Below, one piece after another: positions 1-6,533 of a stretch of 7,567 bases of DNA (position 1 is its first letter; each line of letters starts with the position of its first letter). This DNA comes from Oscillospiraceae bacterium (GTDB lineage: Bacteria; Bacillota; Clostridia; Oscillospirales; UBA929): NCBI GenBank assembly GCA_031289065.1, contig JAITQI010000109.1, positions 1 through 7,567 of the forward strand. The letters run 5' to 3'. The translations under genes and the position numbers were made by a program. The notes under the pieces are model-generated. The model was not told where the DNA came from. It saw only the letters and a program-made list of their open reading frames with translations, and did not search any database.

Positions 1-2
1 CC

Positions 3-413
3 GTCGGCGCGGGGGAGACGGAGGCCCTCGGCGAGGCGATGGGGCGGGCGCTGCGCGCGCCGGCCGTGCTGGCGCTGCGGGGGGATGTGGGGGCGGGCAA
101 GACCGCCTTTGTGCGCGGGCTGGCCCGGGGCCTTCGGGCCGTCGGCCCGGTGACCAGCCCCACCTTCGCCTTGGCCCACGAACACCCGGGGCCCCTGCCC
201 CTGTTCCATTTTGACCTGTACCGCCTGAGCGGGCCGGAAGATCTGTTTGACATCGGTTGGGAGGACTATCTGGCCCGGGGCGGGGTGTGCGCCATAGAGT
301 GGAGCGAACGGGCCGAGGGGGCGCTGCCGCCGGACACGCTGTACGTCACCCTCGACAGCCACCCGGACAATCCCGATTGGAGGATTTTGACCTGTGACCA
401 TCCTGGCCTTTGA
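3..413 (+). CDS. tsaE: tRNA t6A biosynthesis ATPase TsaE (5' end outside window)
   Basis: TsaE is the P-loop ATPase that works with TsaB and TsaD to make N6-threonylcarbamoyladenosine at position 37 of ANN-decoding tRNAs in the cytoplasm. The reading frame is open to the left edge: codons from base 3 read VGAGETEALGEAMGRAL, typical of the family's N-terminal helix, so the ATG at 39 is internal and the true start lies upstream. A Walker A motif (GDVGAGKT) is followed by the conserved HFDLYRL segment and the late IEWSE motif. The family is usually about 150 residues, so perhaps 10-20 residues are missing. The stop at 411-413 overlaps the start of tsaB by 20 bases, indicating one transcript. Family assignment is firm. 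Confidence 0.95.
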   Translation, partial: VGAGETEALGEAMGRALRAPAVLALRGDVGAGKTAFVRGLARGLRAVGPVTSPTFALAHEHPGPLPLFHFDLYRLSGPEDLFDIGWEDYLARGGVCAIEWSERAEGALPPDTLYVTLDSHPDNPDWRILTCDHPGL

Positions 414-1092
414 CGCCTCTTCCCGCACCGCCTCCGCCGCGCTGTACCGGGCGGGCGCCCTCATCGGGGAGAGCTTCCAAAACAGCGGGCTGACCCACTC
501 CCAGACCCTGATGCCCATGATCCAGTCCCTGCTGGAAAACACCCAAACAGACCCCAAAACCGTCGGCCTGGTGGCCGTGACCCGGGGCCCCGGCTCTTTT
601 ACCGGGCTGCGCATCGGCGTGTCCACGGCGGCGGGGCTGGCCTGGGGCTGGGGAGTGCCTTGCTGCGGCGTGTCCGCCCTGGAGGCCGCCGCCCTGGGGG
701 CCTCCCACATGGGGGGCCTCGTCTGCCCGGTCATGGACGCCCGGCGCGGCCAGGTGTATAACGCGCTGTTTCAAGCCGAAAACGGAACCCTCGCCCGCCT
801 GACCCCCGACCGGGCGCTGTCCGCCGCCGACCTGTGGGCCGAAATACAAAAAAAAGCCCCCGTTTTGGTTGGAGACGGGGCCGAGCTGTGCTATAATCTT
901 CGTGGGGACAACCCCGCTCGGCTGCCCCCCGTCCCCCTGCGGCACCCCTCCGCCTGGGCGGTCGCCGTCCTGGCCGAACAGGCCGCCGCCCGGGGCGAAA
1001 CCTGCCCCCCGGACAAACTGACCCCCATCTACCTCCGCCTCCCCCAAGCCGAACGCGAACGCATAGACCGAGAGTCCGGAACCCAAACGTAA
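394..1092 (+). CDS. tsaB: tRNA t6A biosynthesis protein TsaB
   Basis: TsaB is the non-catalytic, ASKHA-fold partner that dimerises with TsaD and recruits TsaE for t6A37 synthesis. The 232-residue protein starts with the typical beta strand and DxS (ILAFDASSRTASAAL) and carries the family signature GPGSFTGLRIG near residues 65-76, then a PVMDARRGQVYNALF segment. The length is normal for the family. The start is GTG at 394, supported by GGAGGA at 379-384 with 9 bases of spacing; it lies inside the end of tsaE, so translation is probably coupled. In many Firmicutes rimI and tsaD follow; here the next gene is convergent instead, so tsaD must be elsewhere. The stop TAA is followed after 9 bases by a heptamer repeat tract. 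Confidence 0.95.
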   Translation: MTILAFDASSRTASAALYRAGALIGESFQNSGLTHSQTLMPMIQSLLENTQTDPKTVGLVAVTRGPGSFTGLRIGVSTAAGLAWGWGVPCCGVSALEAAALGASHMGGLVCPVMDARRGQVYNALFQAENGTLARLTPDRALSAADLWAEIQKKAPVLVGDGAELCYNLRGDNPARLPPVPLRHPSAWAVAVLAEQAAARGETCPPDKLTPIYLRLPQAERERIDRESGTQT

Positions 1093-1101
1093 CCCAACCA
1101 A

Positions 1102-1136
1102 CAATTGTCAATCGTCAATTGTCAATTGTTCATCGT
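1102..1136. repeat. Heptamer tandem repeat, copy 1 (CAATTGT units)
   Basis: Five consecutive 7-base units can be read: CAATTGT, CAATCGT, CAATTGT, CAATTGT and a degenerate TCATCGT. The tract fills the gap between the convergent tsaB and carboxypeptidase genes, and its last unit supplies the carboxypeptidase stop codon (TCA at 1130-1132). CAATTG is self-complementary, so weak hairpins can form on either strand (for example 1101-1107 with 1116-1122). No classical terminator with a GC stem is present in this gap. A near copy with the same unit and the same CATCGT variant occurs at 6853-6887. Its function is unknown. Confidence 0.8.
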
Positions 1137-2530
1137 CTCTTCCGCCGCCACCCCCGGCGGCGGCCCCGATAGCTGCCCCGGCCCCGCTCCCGGCGGCGCC
1201 GGTAGTTGTACACGATCACGAAGGCCACGTACACCACGACGGCGACGGCCAACCCCGCCAGGGAAAACCGAACCCAGTCCTGGTCGAAGAAGGTTTTGAC
1301 GCTGTTCTGGATGTTCTGCGTCTCGTCCCGGAGCACCCCGTAGGAGGCCACCAAGGGAATGACGCCGAACGCCCGGCCCTCGTAGCTCAGGGTGATCTCC
1401 CCCAGCGTCTGCCCCCGGGTCACCGGAGCGGTCACCCCGCCCTCGTCGAACAGCTTGATCTCCCGGCGCACATCCGCCAGGTCGAGAAGCTCGGGCACCA
1501 ACGCCTCCAAGCTCCGGGCGGGCACCAGCATGACCTTGTCCGTATCCTGGCCCAGCACCACGTCCTCCTCGCAGATTTGTTCTGTGGTGCGCAGCAGCGT
1601 TTTGGTGGTGAAGTTCTCAAACCCCCACTCGAACAGCCGCTTGGTCTCCACAAAGCTGAGCACCCGGTCGGTGTCCGCCTCCCTCTCCGCGCCCAGCACG
1701 ACGCTGAGCAAATAGAGATCTTTTTTCTTGGTGTTCTTGGCGGTGGAAATCAGGCAGTGCCCCGCCATAGAGGTGTTGCCGGTCTTGACGCCCTGGGCCT
1801 GGTAATAGATATACTGGGGCGTATTGTGGGCCGAAATCAGGTGGTTGGTGGTGTACAGCGCCCGGGCCGGGCTCTTGTTGGTGGCCGGAATCGGATAGGT
1901 GGCCGTGTTGCTAATCTCCACGAACACCGGGTGCTTGAGCGCCTCCCGGGTGATCAGGTACATGTCGTAAGCGGTGGTGTAGTGGTCCTCGTCGTGCAGG
2001 CCGTGGGGGTTGGCAAAATGGGTGTTTTCGCAGCCCAGCGCCTGGGCCCGCTCGTTCATCCGCGCCACAAAGGCGGAAAGGCTCCCCGCCGCCCGCTCGG
2101 CGATGATATTGCTGGCCTCGTTGGCCGAGGGCAGCATCATGCAGTACAGCAAATCCCGCAGCGTCATGGTCTCCCCGGCGACGATGTTGGCGGTGCTGCC
2201 GTCAAAGGGCAGATCGGCCAGCGCCGTTTCCGAGGCGGTGACCTCCTGATCCAGCCCCCCCGGGTCGGCCTCGGCGAATTCCAGCGCCAGCAACGCGGTC
2301 ATGATTTTGGTCAGGCTGGCCGGATAGGCCTTGACATGGACGCCCCGTTCATACAGCGTTTCCCCCGAGTTGACGTCCACAAGCAGCGCCGCCCGGGCGG
2401 TGATTTCCACCGGCGGTAGCGTCAGCGCCCGAGCCGTCGGCCCAACCGCCCCCAAGGACAAACATAGCGCCAGCGCCGCCAAACAGGCGGCCCCCCGCGA
2501 AAAAATTCTCCTTCGTTCACGCCGCGGCAT
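1130..2530 (-). CDS. Serine-type D-Ala-D-Ala carboxypeptidase (DacF/PBP5-like) with Arg-rich C-terminal tail
   Basis: This is a low-molecular-weight penicillin-binding protein that trims the terminal D-Ala from peptidoglycan stem peptides outside the membrane; DacF and DacB of Bacillus are the closest known types. Counting from ATG 2530 (466 residues), the active-site motif SLTK is at about 72-75, SAN at 135-137 and KTG at 249-251, all intact. A basic N-terminus plus a hydrophobic stretch ending in ARA makes a signal peptide. A PBP5-type C-terminal beta domain (about 305-400) follows. Residues 421-441 form a membrane segment, and the last 23 residues contain 14 Arg and 1 Lys, which is unusual. 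The frame stays open upstream to a TTG at 2572, but that lacks a ribosome site; ATG 2530 precedes the signal peptide with GAGG and AAGGG just upstream. The gene has its own sigma-A-like promoter. Confidence 0.93.
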   Translation of the reverse strand: MPRRERRRIFSRGAACLAALALCLSLGAVGPTARALTLPPVEITARAALLVDVNSGETLYERGVHVKAYPASLTKIMTALLALEFAEADPGGLDQEVTASETALADLPFDGSTANIVAGETMTLRDLLYCMMLPSANEASNIIAERAAGSLSAFVARMNERAQALGCENTHFANPHGLHDEDHYTTAYDMYLITREALKHPVFVEISNTATYPIPATNKSPARALYTTNHLISAHNTPQYIYYQAQGVKTGNTSMAGHCLISTAKNTKKKDLYLLSVVLGAEREADTDRVLSFVETKRLFEWGFENFTTKTLLRTTEQICEEDVVLGQDTDKVMLVPARSLEALVPELLDLADVRREIKLFDEGGVTAPVTRGQTLGEITLSYEGRAFGVIPLVASYGVLRDETQNIQNSVKTFFDQDWVRFSLAGLAVAVVVYVAFVIVYNYRRRRERGRGSYRGRRRGWRRKRR

Positions 2531-2579
2531 ATCCTCGCACACCCTTCTGATCGCTTCCCTTTGACCTCTCAACCCGCTC

Positions 2580-2595
2580 GGCGGCGGAAGCCGCC
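2580..2595 (-). other. GC hairpin in the 5' leader of the carboxypeptidase mRNA
   Basis: A perfect inverted repeat GGCGGC / GCCGCC with a 4-base loop (2586-2589) lies between the predicted transcription start (about 2605) and the carboxypeptidase start. It is a stable leader hairpin of unknown role; it has no T-run and so is not a terminator in the direction of the gene. Confidence 0.45.
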
Positions 2596-2611
2596 AAATC
2601 GGCTGGTCTCT

Positions 2612-2640
2612 ATTATATCAGTGCGCGTCCGCACATGCAA
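2612..2640 (-). promoter_or_regulatory. Sigma-A-type promoter for the carboxypeptidase gene
   Basis: On the minus strand, TTGCAT (2640-2635) and a perfect TATAAT (2617-2612) are separated by 17 bases. Transcription would begin near 2605, leaving a leader of about 75 bases before ATG 2530. The -10 box and following bases (TATAATAGAGAC) are identical to those of the antisense promoter at 6741-6769. Confidence 0.75.
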
Positions 2641-2686
2641 GGCGGTTGTCGGACAAAATCGGTGTTTATACAGGGAGGGAGGCCCC

Positions 2687-3109
2687 ATGCCCCGCGTCAA
2701 ATTCCATATCCTCGCGCTGGGTCTTTGCCTCCTGTTCGCCGCCTTCTCCATCGGGTATTTCTTCGGCGTCCGGCCCCGCGCCGGTACCTATGAGATCCGA
2801 ACCGAACACGCGCCCAACGAACAGACGGCGGCGCTGACCCCCGAACCCGCCGCGCCGTCCGCGACACCCGCCGCCGTGCCCTCCGAAGGCCCCGCCGCCG
2901 ACCTGCGCATCGACATCAACACCGCCTCCGCCGAAGAACTGACCGACCTGCCCGGCATCGGCCCCGCCCTGGCCGCCCGCATCGTAGCCTACCGCGCCGA
3001 ACACGGCCCCTTCCCCACCCCGGACGCCCTCACCGAAGTCAGCGGCATCGGCGCGAAAACCCTGGAAACCCTCCGCCCCTACATCAAGACCGGAAATGTT
3101 ACGAATTAA
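2687..3109 (+). CDS. Membrane-anchored ComEA-like helix-hairpin-helix protein
   Basis: The 140-residue protein has a single N-terminal membrane segment (about 8-28), a low-complexity Ala/Pro/Thr linker (about 33-72) and a C-terminal helix-hairpin-helix domain of the ComEA type. That domain starts at IDINTASAEEL, with the hairpins LPGIGPALAARIV and VSGIGAKTLETL. ComEA proteins bind incoming double-stranded DNA outside the membrane for transformation; whether this protein does so here is inferred from the family only. No SLBB domain is present, so it is a minimal version. The frame is open back to 2561, but that would overlap the divergent gene and add a non-signal N-terminus. ATG 2687 has GGAGG at 2674-2678 and starts directly before the membrane segment. 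The last codon and stop lie inside the palindromic element at 3104-3235. Confidence 0.85.
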   Translation: MPRVKFHILALGLCLLFAAFSIGYFFGVRPRAGTYEIRTEHAPNEQTAALTPEPAAPSATPAAVPSEGPAADLRIDINTASAEELTDLPGIGPALAARIVAYRAEHGPFPTPDALTEVSGIGAKTLETLRPYIKTGNVTN

Positions 3110-3235
3110 GAATTAAAACTGAAGAATTAAAACTTGCGGAGCCGCTACGCGGCGACTTCAATACGCGCTCGGCGCGGGAAATGCCATCATCGCGCACAGC
3201 GCGATTCCATCATTTTTAATTTTTAATTCTTAATT
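3104..3235. repeat. Small palindromic (MITE-like) intergenic element, copy 1
   Basis: This 132-base, AT-ended element has perfect 15-base terminal inverted repeats at 3104-3118 and 3221-3235 (left AATTAAGAATTAAAA). Inside are three short GC hairpins: 3141-3145/3149-3153, 3164-3168/3172-3176 and 3189-3195/3199-3205. It encodes nothing. The left end supplies the Asn codon and TAA stop of the ComEA-like gene, and the right end stops 38 bases before the response regulator start. A related core sits at 6785-6848 (about 33 of 36 aligned positions identical over 3121-3155 versus 6785-6820). The structure suggests a non-autonomous mobile or REP/BIME-type element; the folded RNA might also act as a terminator or processing site between the flanking genes. 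Confidence 0.75.
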
Positions 3236-3272
3236 AATCCCCCGCCCCCAAGCGCAAAAAGGAGGCCCTTTC

Positions 3273-3989
3273 ATGCGAATCCTCGTAGTTGACGACGAAA
3301 AAATTCTGGTCAAGGGTATCACCTTCAACCTGGCCCATGAGGGCTACGAGGTGGAGGGCTGTTACGACGGCGAGGACGCGGTGCGCCTGGCCCGGGAGGG
3401 CCGGTTTGACCTGATCCTCCTCGACCTCATGATGCCCAAAATCGACGGCCTGGAGGCCTGCCGCCGCATTCGGGAGTTTTCCTCGGTGCCCGTCATCATG
3501 CTCACCGCCCGGGGGGAGGACACCGACAAGCTCATCGGCTTTGAGTACGGCGCGGACGACTACTTGACCAAACCCTTTAATATCATGGAACTCAAGGCCC
3601 GTATCCGGGCCATCCTGCGCCGGGTCTCCGCCCCGAGCCAGCGGGACGCCGCCGAAATCCTCCAACTGGGGCACATCCGCCTCAACACCGCCGAACGCGC
3701 CGTCACCGCCGACGGCCGCCCCACCGACCTGACCGCCAAAGAGTTCGATCTGATGGAACTGCTCATGCGCAACCCCGGCCGGGTCTATACCCGCGAAAGC
3801 CTGCTCAACATCGTCTGGGGCTACGAATACCCCGGGGACATCCGCACGGTGGACGTCCACGTGCGCCGCCTCCGGGAAAAGCTGGAGAAAAACCCCGCCC
3901 GTCCCGAATACCTCCTCACCAAATGGGGCGTGGGCTACTACTGCAAACCGGCGGCGGAAGACCCCGGCCAGCGCGGGGACGCCCAATAG
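3273..3989 (+). CDS. OmpR/PhoB-family response regulator
   Basis: A two-component transcription factor of 238 residues. The receiver domain (about 1-118) has the acidic pair D7/D8, the phosphoacceptor D51 in LLDLMMP, T78 and K100 in the LTKPF motif, so it should be phosphorylatable. The C-terminal winged-helix DNA-binding domain (about 130-228) has TAKEFDLMELL and the typical TVDVHVRRLREKLE recognition region. The start ATG has AAGGAGG at 3258-3264 with 8 bases of spacing. The cognate kinase begins 36 bases downstream, and a GerMN lipoprotein follows it. The sequence style is of the PhoP/WalR/MtrA group; the target genes cannot be told from the sequence. No convincing promoter was found in the short space after the palindromic element, so read-through from upstream is possible. 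Confidence 0.95.
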   Translation: MRILVVDDEKILVKGITFNLAHEGYEVEGCYDGEDAVRLAREGRFDLILLDLMMPKIDGLEACRRIREFSSVPVIMLTARGEDTDKLIGFEYGADDYLTKPFNIMELKARIRAILRRVSAPSQRDAAEILQLGHIRLNTAERAVTADGRPTDLTAKEFDLMELLMRNPGRVYTRESLLNIVWGYEYPGDIRTVDVHVRRLREKLEKNPARPEYLLTKWGVGYYCKPAAEDPGQRGDAQ

Positions 3990-4025
3990 TGAAACGGCGC
4001 GCCCCTGTTTCTGACTTCTGCCCTG

Positions 4026-5510
4026 ATGAAGGACGTGACGCTTACGGCTGAAACCACACAGACCCCCGAAGCCCGGCAAAAGCCGGGCCGGTTCTTCCTG
4101 GCCGGACGTTACCAGTTGAAGATCGCGCTGTCCTACATCGCCATCATCATCGCCATGCTGGTGCTGTTCAACAGCTACCCCATTCTGATCTCCCAAAGCC
4201 TCATCTTCCGAGCCAAAGAAAACAGCCTGTCCACCCGAGCGGGCCTCATCGCCTCCTCCCTGGCCAGCCTGGACATCCTCACCGCCAAGGACGCCGGGCA
4301 GATCATGGGCATCCTCAACGACCAGGGCGTGTCCCGCATCGTGGTCACCGACGCCGACGGGCTGGCGGTCTACGACAACGCGGTCACCGAAAACACCCAG
4401 GGCCGTTACGTCCTGCGCCCCGAAATCTTCCGCGCCCTGGCGGGGGCCGACGTCTTCGTCAGCGCTTACGCCGAGGGGGCCTTTGAAAGCCGCGCCGCCG
4501 TGCCGGTCATGGGCCGGGGTCGGGTGCTGGGGGCGGTGTACCTCTACGAGTACGACGCCGAACAGGCCCGCATCCTCCAAGCCCTTCAGGACAATATGAC
4601 CAGCATTTCGGTGGTTTTGGCCTCCCTGGTGCTGGTGCTGAGCATCGTCCTCTCCCGGGCGCTGGCCCGGCGGCTGAGCGATCTGCTCCGGGGCATCCGG
4701 CTGGTGCGGGCGGGGCAGTACAGCCACCGCGTCACCCGGCGGGGGCGGGACGAGCTGGCCTCCCTGGCCGACGAGTTCAACGAGCTGACCGGCCGCCTGC
4801 AAAAGACCGAAGCCGCCCGGCGGCGCTTTGTGGCCGACGCCTCCCATGAGCTCAAGACCCCCCTGGCCTCCATCCGTCTGCTGGCCGACTCCATCCTGCA
4901 AACGGAAAACATCGACACGTCCATCATGCGGGAGTTCGTCACCGACATCGGCGACGAGAGCGACCGCCTGACCCGCCTGACCGAAAAGCTCCTCGCCCTG
5001 ACCCGCTTGGACGCCGAGGTCTTCGAGCCCACCGCCACCCTCGACCTCAAAAAGGTCATCGTCCTGGCGGCCCACCGCCTGAAACCCTTGGCCAAACAGG
5101 CCGGTGTCTCCGTGGAGGTCTCCGCCGACGACGGCTGCCTGGTGGAAGCCGGGGCCGACGGGCTGTACCAGATCGTGTTCAACCTCATGGAAAACGCCGT
5201 CAAATACAACAGGCCAGAGGGCACGGTACGGGCGCTATCCTTCGTCCGGGACGGACGGGTGACCCTCATTGTGGACAACACCGGCCCGGGCATCGCCGAA
5301 GAGGACCTGCCCCGCGTCTTCGAACGGTTTTACCGGGTGGACAAGGCCCGCTCCCGGGAGGCCGGGGGCGCGGGGCTGGGGCTGTCCATCGTCAAGGACA
5401 CCGTGGAGCGCTACGGCGGCGACGTCCGCTTGGAAAGCCCCCCCGGCGGCAGCACACGGGCCGTCGCGAGCTTCCCCCTCAGCCCAAAACGGCAAGGAGG
5501 CCCGGCATGA
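4026..5510 (+). CDS. HAMP-containing sensor histidine kinase
   Basis: The 494-residue membrane kinase is the likely partner of the response regulator just upstream. In order it has a cytoplasmic N-terminal stretch (about 1-30), TM1 (about 33-56), an extracytoplasmic sensor region of roughly 130 residues with a PAS/Cache-like strand (IVVTDADGLAVYDN), TM2 (about 192-213), HAMP (about 211-264) and HisKA with the phosphoacceptor H274 (DASHELKTPLASIR). The HATPase domain follows, with N-box N386/N390, G1 box DNTGPG (418-423), F-box FERFYRVD and G2 box GAGLGLS. All catalytic elements look intact. ATG 4026 has no clear ribosome site; a hairpin (4071-4077/4082-4088) lies just inside the gene, so the exact start is uncertain. 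The stop overlaps the next start as ATGA. Confidence 0.94.
   Translation: MKDVTLTAETTQTPEARQKPGRFFLAGRYQLKIALSYIAIIIAMLVLFNSYPILISQSLIFRAKENSLSTRAGLIASSLASLDILTAKDAGQIMGILNDQGVSRIVVTDADGLAVYDNAVTENTQGRYVLRPEIFRALAGADVFVSAYAEGAFESRAAVPVMGRGRVLGAVYLYEYDAEQARILQALQDNMTSISVVLASLVLVLSIVLSRALARRLSDLLRGIRLVRAGQYSHRVTRRGRDELASLADEFNELTGRLQKTEAARRRFVADASHELKTPLASIRLLADSILQTENIDTSIMREFVTDIGDESDRLTRLTEKLLALTRLDAEVFEPTATLDLKKVIVLAAHRLKPLAKQAGVSVEVSADDGCLVEAGADGLYQIVFNLMENAVKYNRPEGTVRALSFVRDGRVTLIVDNTGPGIAEEDLPRVFERFYRVDKARSREAGGAGLGLSIVKDTVERYGGDVRLESPPGGSTRAVASFPLSPKRQGGPA
4071..4088 (+). other. Hairpin inside the start of the kinase gene
   Basis: GCCCGGC (4071-4077) and GCCGGGC (4082-4088) form a perfect 7-base-pair stem with an AAAA loop, about 45 bases after the annotated kinase start. 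It may influence translation of the kinase relative to the regulator, or it may be chance in GC-rich coding sequence. Confidence 0.35.
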
Positions 5511-6391
5511 AGCGTCTTGTTTGTCTGCTCTGCGCCCTGTGTCTGCTGGCGGGCTGCGCCGGGAGCGACCCCGCCCCGTCCCCCGCCGACGGCGCGGTGG
5601 CGGTCTACTACCCCACCGACTGGGCGGCAAGCGACGCCCAAGAGTCCCTGGTGGAACCGGTTTGGCTGGTGCCCGGCGGCGACCCCATCCCCTTCTGCCT
5701 GGCCAAACTCACCGAAACCCCCGCCGCGGAGGGCCTGCGCCCGGCCTTTCCCGCGGGCGTCCGAGCGTTGTCCCACACCCTGTCCGACGGGGTGCTCACC
5801 CTGAACATGTCGGCGGAGTTCCTCGCCCTGACCGGCGGGCCCCTGACCGTGACCGAGGCCTGCGCCGCCCTGACCCTGTGCGCCCTGCCCGGCGTGAGCG
5901 AGGTGGCCTTTCAGGCCGAGGGCGTCCCCTACCCCGCCGCCGGCAAAAGCCGCTTCACCGCCGCCGATTTCACCGGGGAGACCCTGGTGCTCGTCCCCGT
6001 GGAAACGCCGGTGATCCTGTACTTCTTCAACGAGGACACGGAAGCGCTCACCCCGGAAACCCACCTCATCGCCATCCGGGAAAACGAACACGCCGAACGC
6101 TATGTCCTGGAAGTCCTCTTCAAAGGCCCCAACGACACCTCCCTGTCCTCCGCCCTCCCCGAGGGGACACGCCTCCTGGGCGTATCCCTGGAAGCCGGGG
6201 TGTGCTACGTCAACCTCCCCGCAACCTTCTACGCCACGCCCCCCCCCTTCGGCCACGCCACCGCCATCAAAGCCATCACCAACTCCCTAACCCTCCTGGC
6301 CGAAGTGGACGCCGTCCAGTTCCTCCAAGAAGGCGACCCCGCCCCCCAATACGGCGATCAAAACCTCGAAACCCCAGTGGGCGCGAATTAG
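5507..6391 (+). CDS. Lipoprotein with two GerMN-like domains
   Basis: The 294-residue protein has a lipoprotein signal peptide with lipobox LLAGC (Cys17), so it should be anchored on the outer face of the membrane. Two related modules follow: about 31-150, with TLNMSAEFLAL and ACAALTLCALPGVSEVAF, and about 165-285, with VILYFFNED, RYVLEVLFKGP, CYVNLPATF and ITNSLTLLAEVDAVQFL. The strand-and-helix pattern in both matches the GerMN domain, named from the spore germination protein GerM, which also carries two copies. AAGGAGG at 5494-5500 precedes ATG 5507, which overlaps the kinase stop (ATGA), so the three genes form an operon. By position it may modulate the kinase, as LpqB does for MtrB in Actinobacteria; this role is inferred. 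It ends just before a long terminator stem. Confidence 0.88.
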   Translation: MKRLVCLLCALCLLAGCAGSDPAPSPADGAVAVYYPTDWAASDAQESLVEPVWLVPGGDPIPFCLAKLTETPAAEGLRPAFPAGVRALSHTLSDGVLTLNMSAEFLALTGGPLTVTEACAALTLCALPGVSEVAFQAEGVPYPAAGKSRFTAADFTGETLVLVPVETPVILYFFNEDTEALTPETHLIAIRENEHAERYVLEVLFKGPNDTSLSSALPEGTRLLGVSLEAGVCYVNLPATFYATPPPFGHATAIKAITNSLTLLAEVDAVQFLQEGDPAPQYGDQNLETPVGAN

Positions 6392-6400
6392 GGATTAACT

Positions 6401-6446
6401 ATCGAAAGAGGAACCCCGCGCCAAAGCGCGGGGTTCCTCTTTCGAT
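6401..6446 (+). terminator. Long perfect-stem terminator closing the two-component operon
   Basis: A perfect 21-base-pair stem (6401-6421 with 6426-6446) with loop CAAA has a GC-rich inner part and A-rich/T-rich outer arms (CCTCTTTC on the 3' side). It begins 9 bases after the lipoprotein stop. Because the arms are symmetrical it could act in both directions. Its last base is also the first base of the toxin promoter -35 box, so it insulates the toxin unit from the operon. Confidence 0.85.
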
Positions 6447-6474
6447 TGACACGCCCGACAAAACCCGCTACAAT
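6446..6474 (+). promoter_or_regulatory. Strong sigma-A promoter of the small toxin gene
   Basis: A perfect TTGACA (6446-6451) and TACAAT (6469-6474) lie 17 bases apart. Transcription would start at about 6481, giving a leader of about 60 bases before the TTG start at 6540. Confidence 0.85.
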
Positions 6475-6513
6475 AGAACACAGGACAGTGGGCGGTTTGC
6501 GGGACGGTTGCGC

Positions 6514-6533
6514 TCGCCTCCGAAAGGAGGTGA
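6514..6533 (+). promoter_or_regulatory. Hairpin that hides the toxin ribosome binding site
   Basis: The ribosome site GGAGG (6526-6530) pairs perfectly with CCTCC (6517-6521) across a GAAA tetraloop (6522-6525). Further pairs extend the stem to 6514-6533, about 8 base pairs including one G-U. GNRA loops are especially stable, so translation of the new transcript should be blocked until the stem opens. Sequestered ribosome sites are common in type I toxin mRNAs. Confidence 0.75.

Noticed and set aside
39..413. ATG at 39 as the start of tsaE
   Set aside because: The frame continues upstream to the window edge with typical TsaE N-terminal residues (ETEALGEAMG), and no ribosome site precedes 39.
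1102..1136. Heptamer tract considered as a CRISPR fragment
   Set aside because: The units are 7 bases long, contiguous and without spacers, and no cas gene is present.
1105..1299. Small frames starting in heptamer repeats (products containing IVNCQL-like strings), also at 6821-7450
   Set aside because: The N-termini are only translations of the CAATTGT repeats and the rest is a shadow of the adjacent real gene.
1577..2419. A 280-codon plus-strand frame opposite the carboxypeptidase
   Set aside because: It is the antisense of conserved carboxypeptidase motifs, with a Gly/Val/His-rich composition and no ribosome site or domain.
2645..2676. TTGTCG and TATACA before the ComEA-like gene as a promoter
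   Set aside because: The spacing is only about 15 bases, and the start of transcription would fall on the ribosome site, so the support is too weak.
3134..3162. TTGCGG with a 17-base gap to TTCAAT as promoter of the two-component operon
   Set aside because: The -10 match is poor and the bases belong to the hairpin core that also occurs in copy 2, so it is most likely chance.
3234..5075. A 613-codon open frame on the minus strand opposite the regulator and kinase
   Set aside because: It is a shadow frame caused by high GC at third codon positions. Its product is low-complexity Gly/Val/Gln/His-rich, has no recognisable domain, and the plus-strand genes carry all catalytic motifs.
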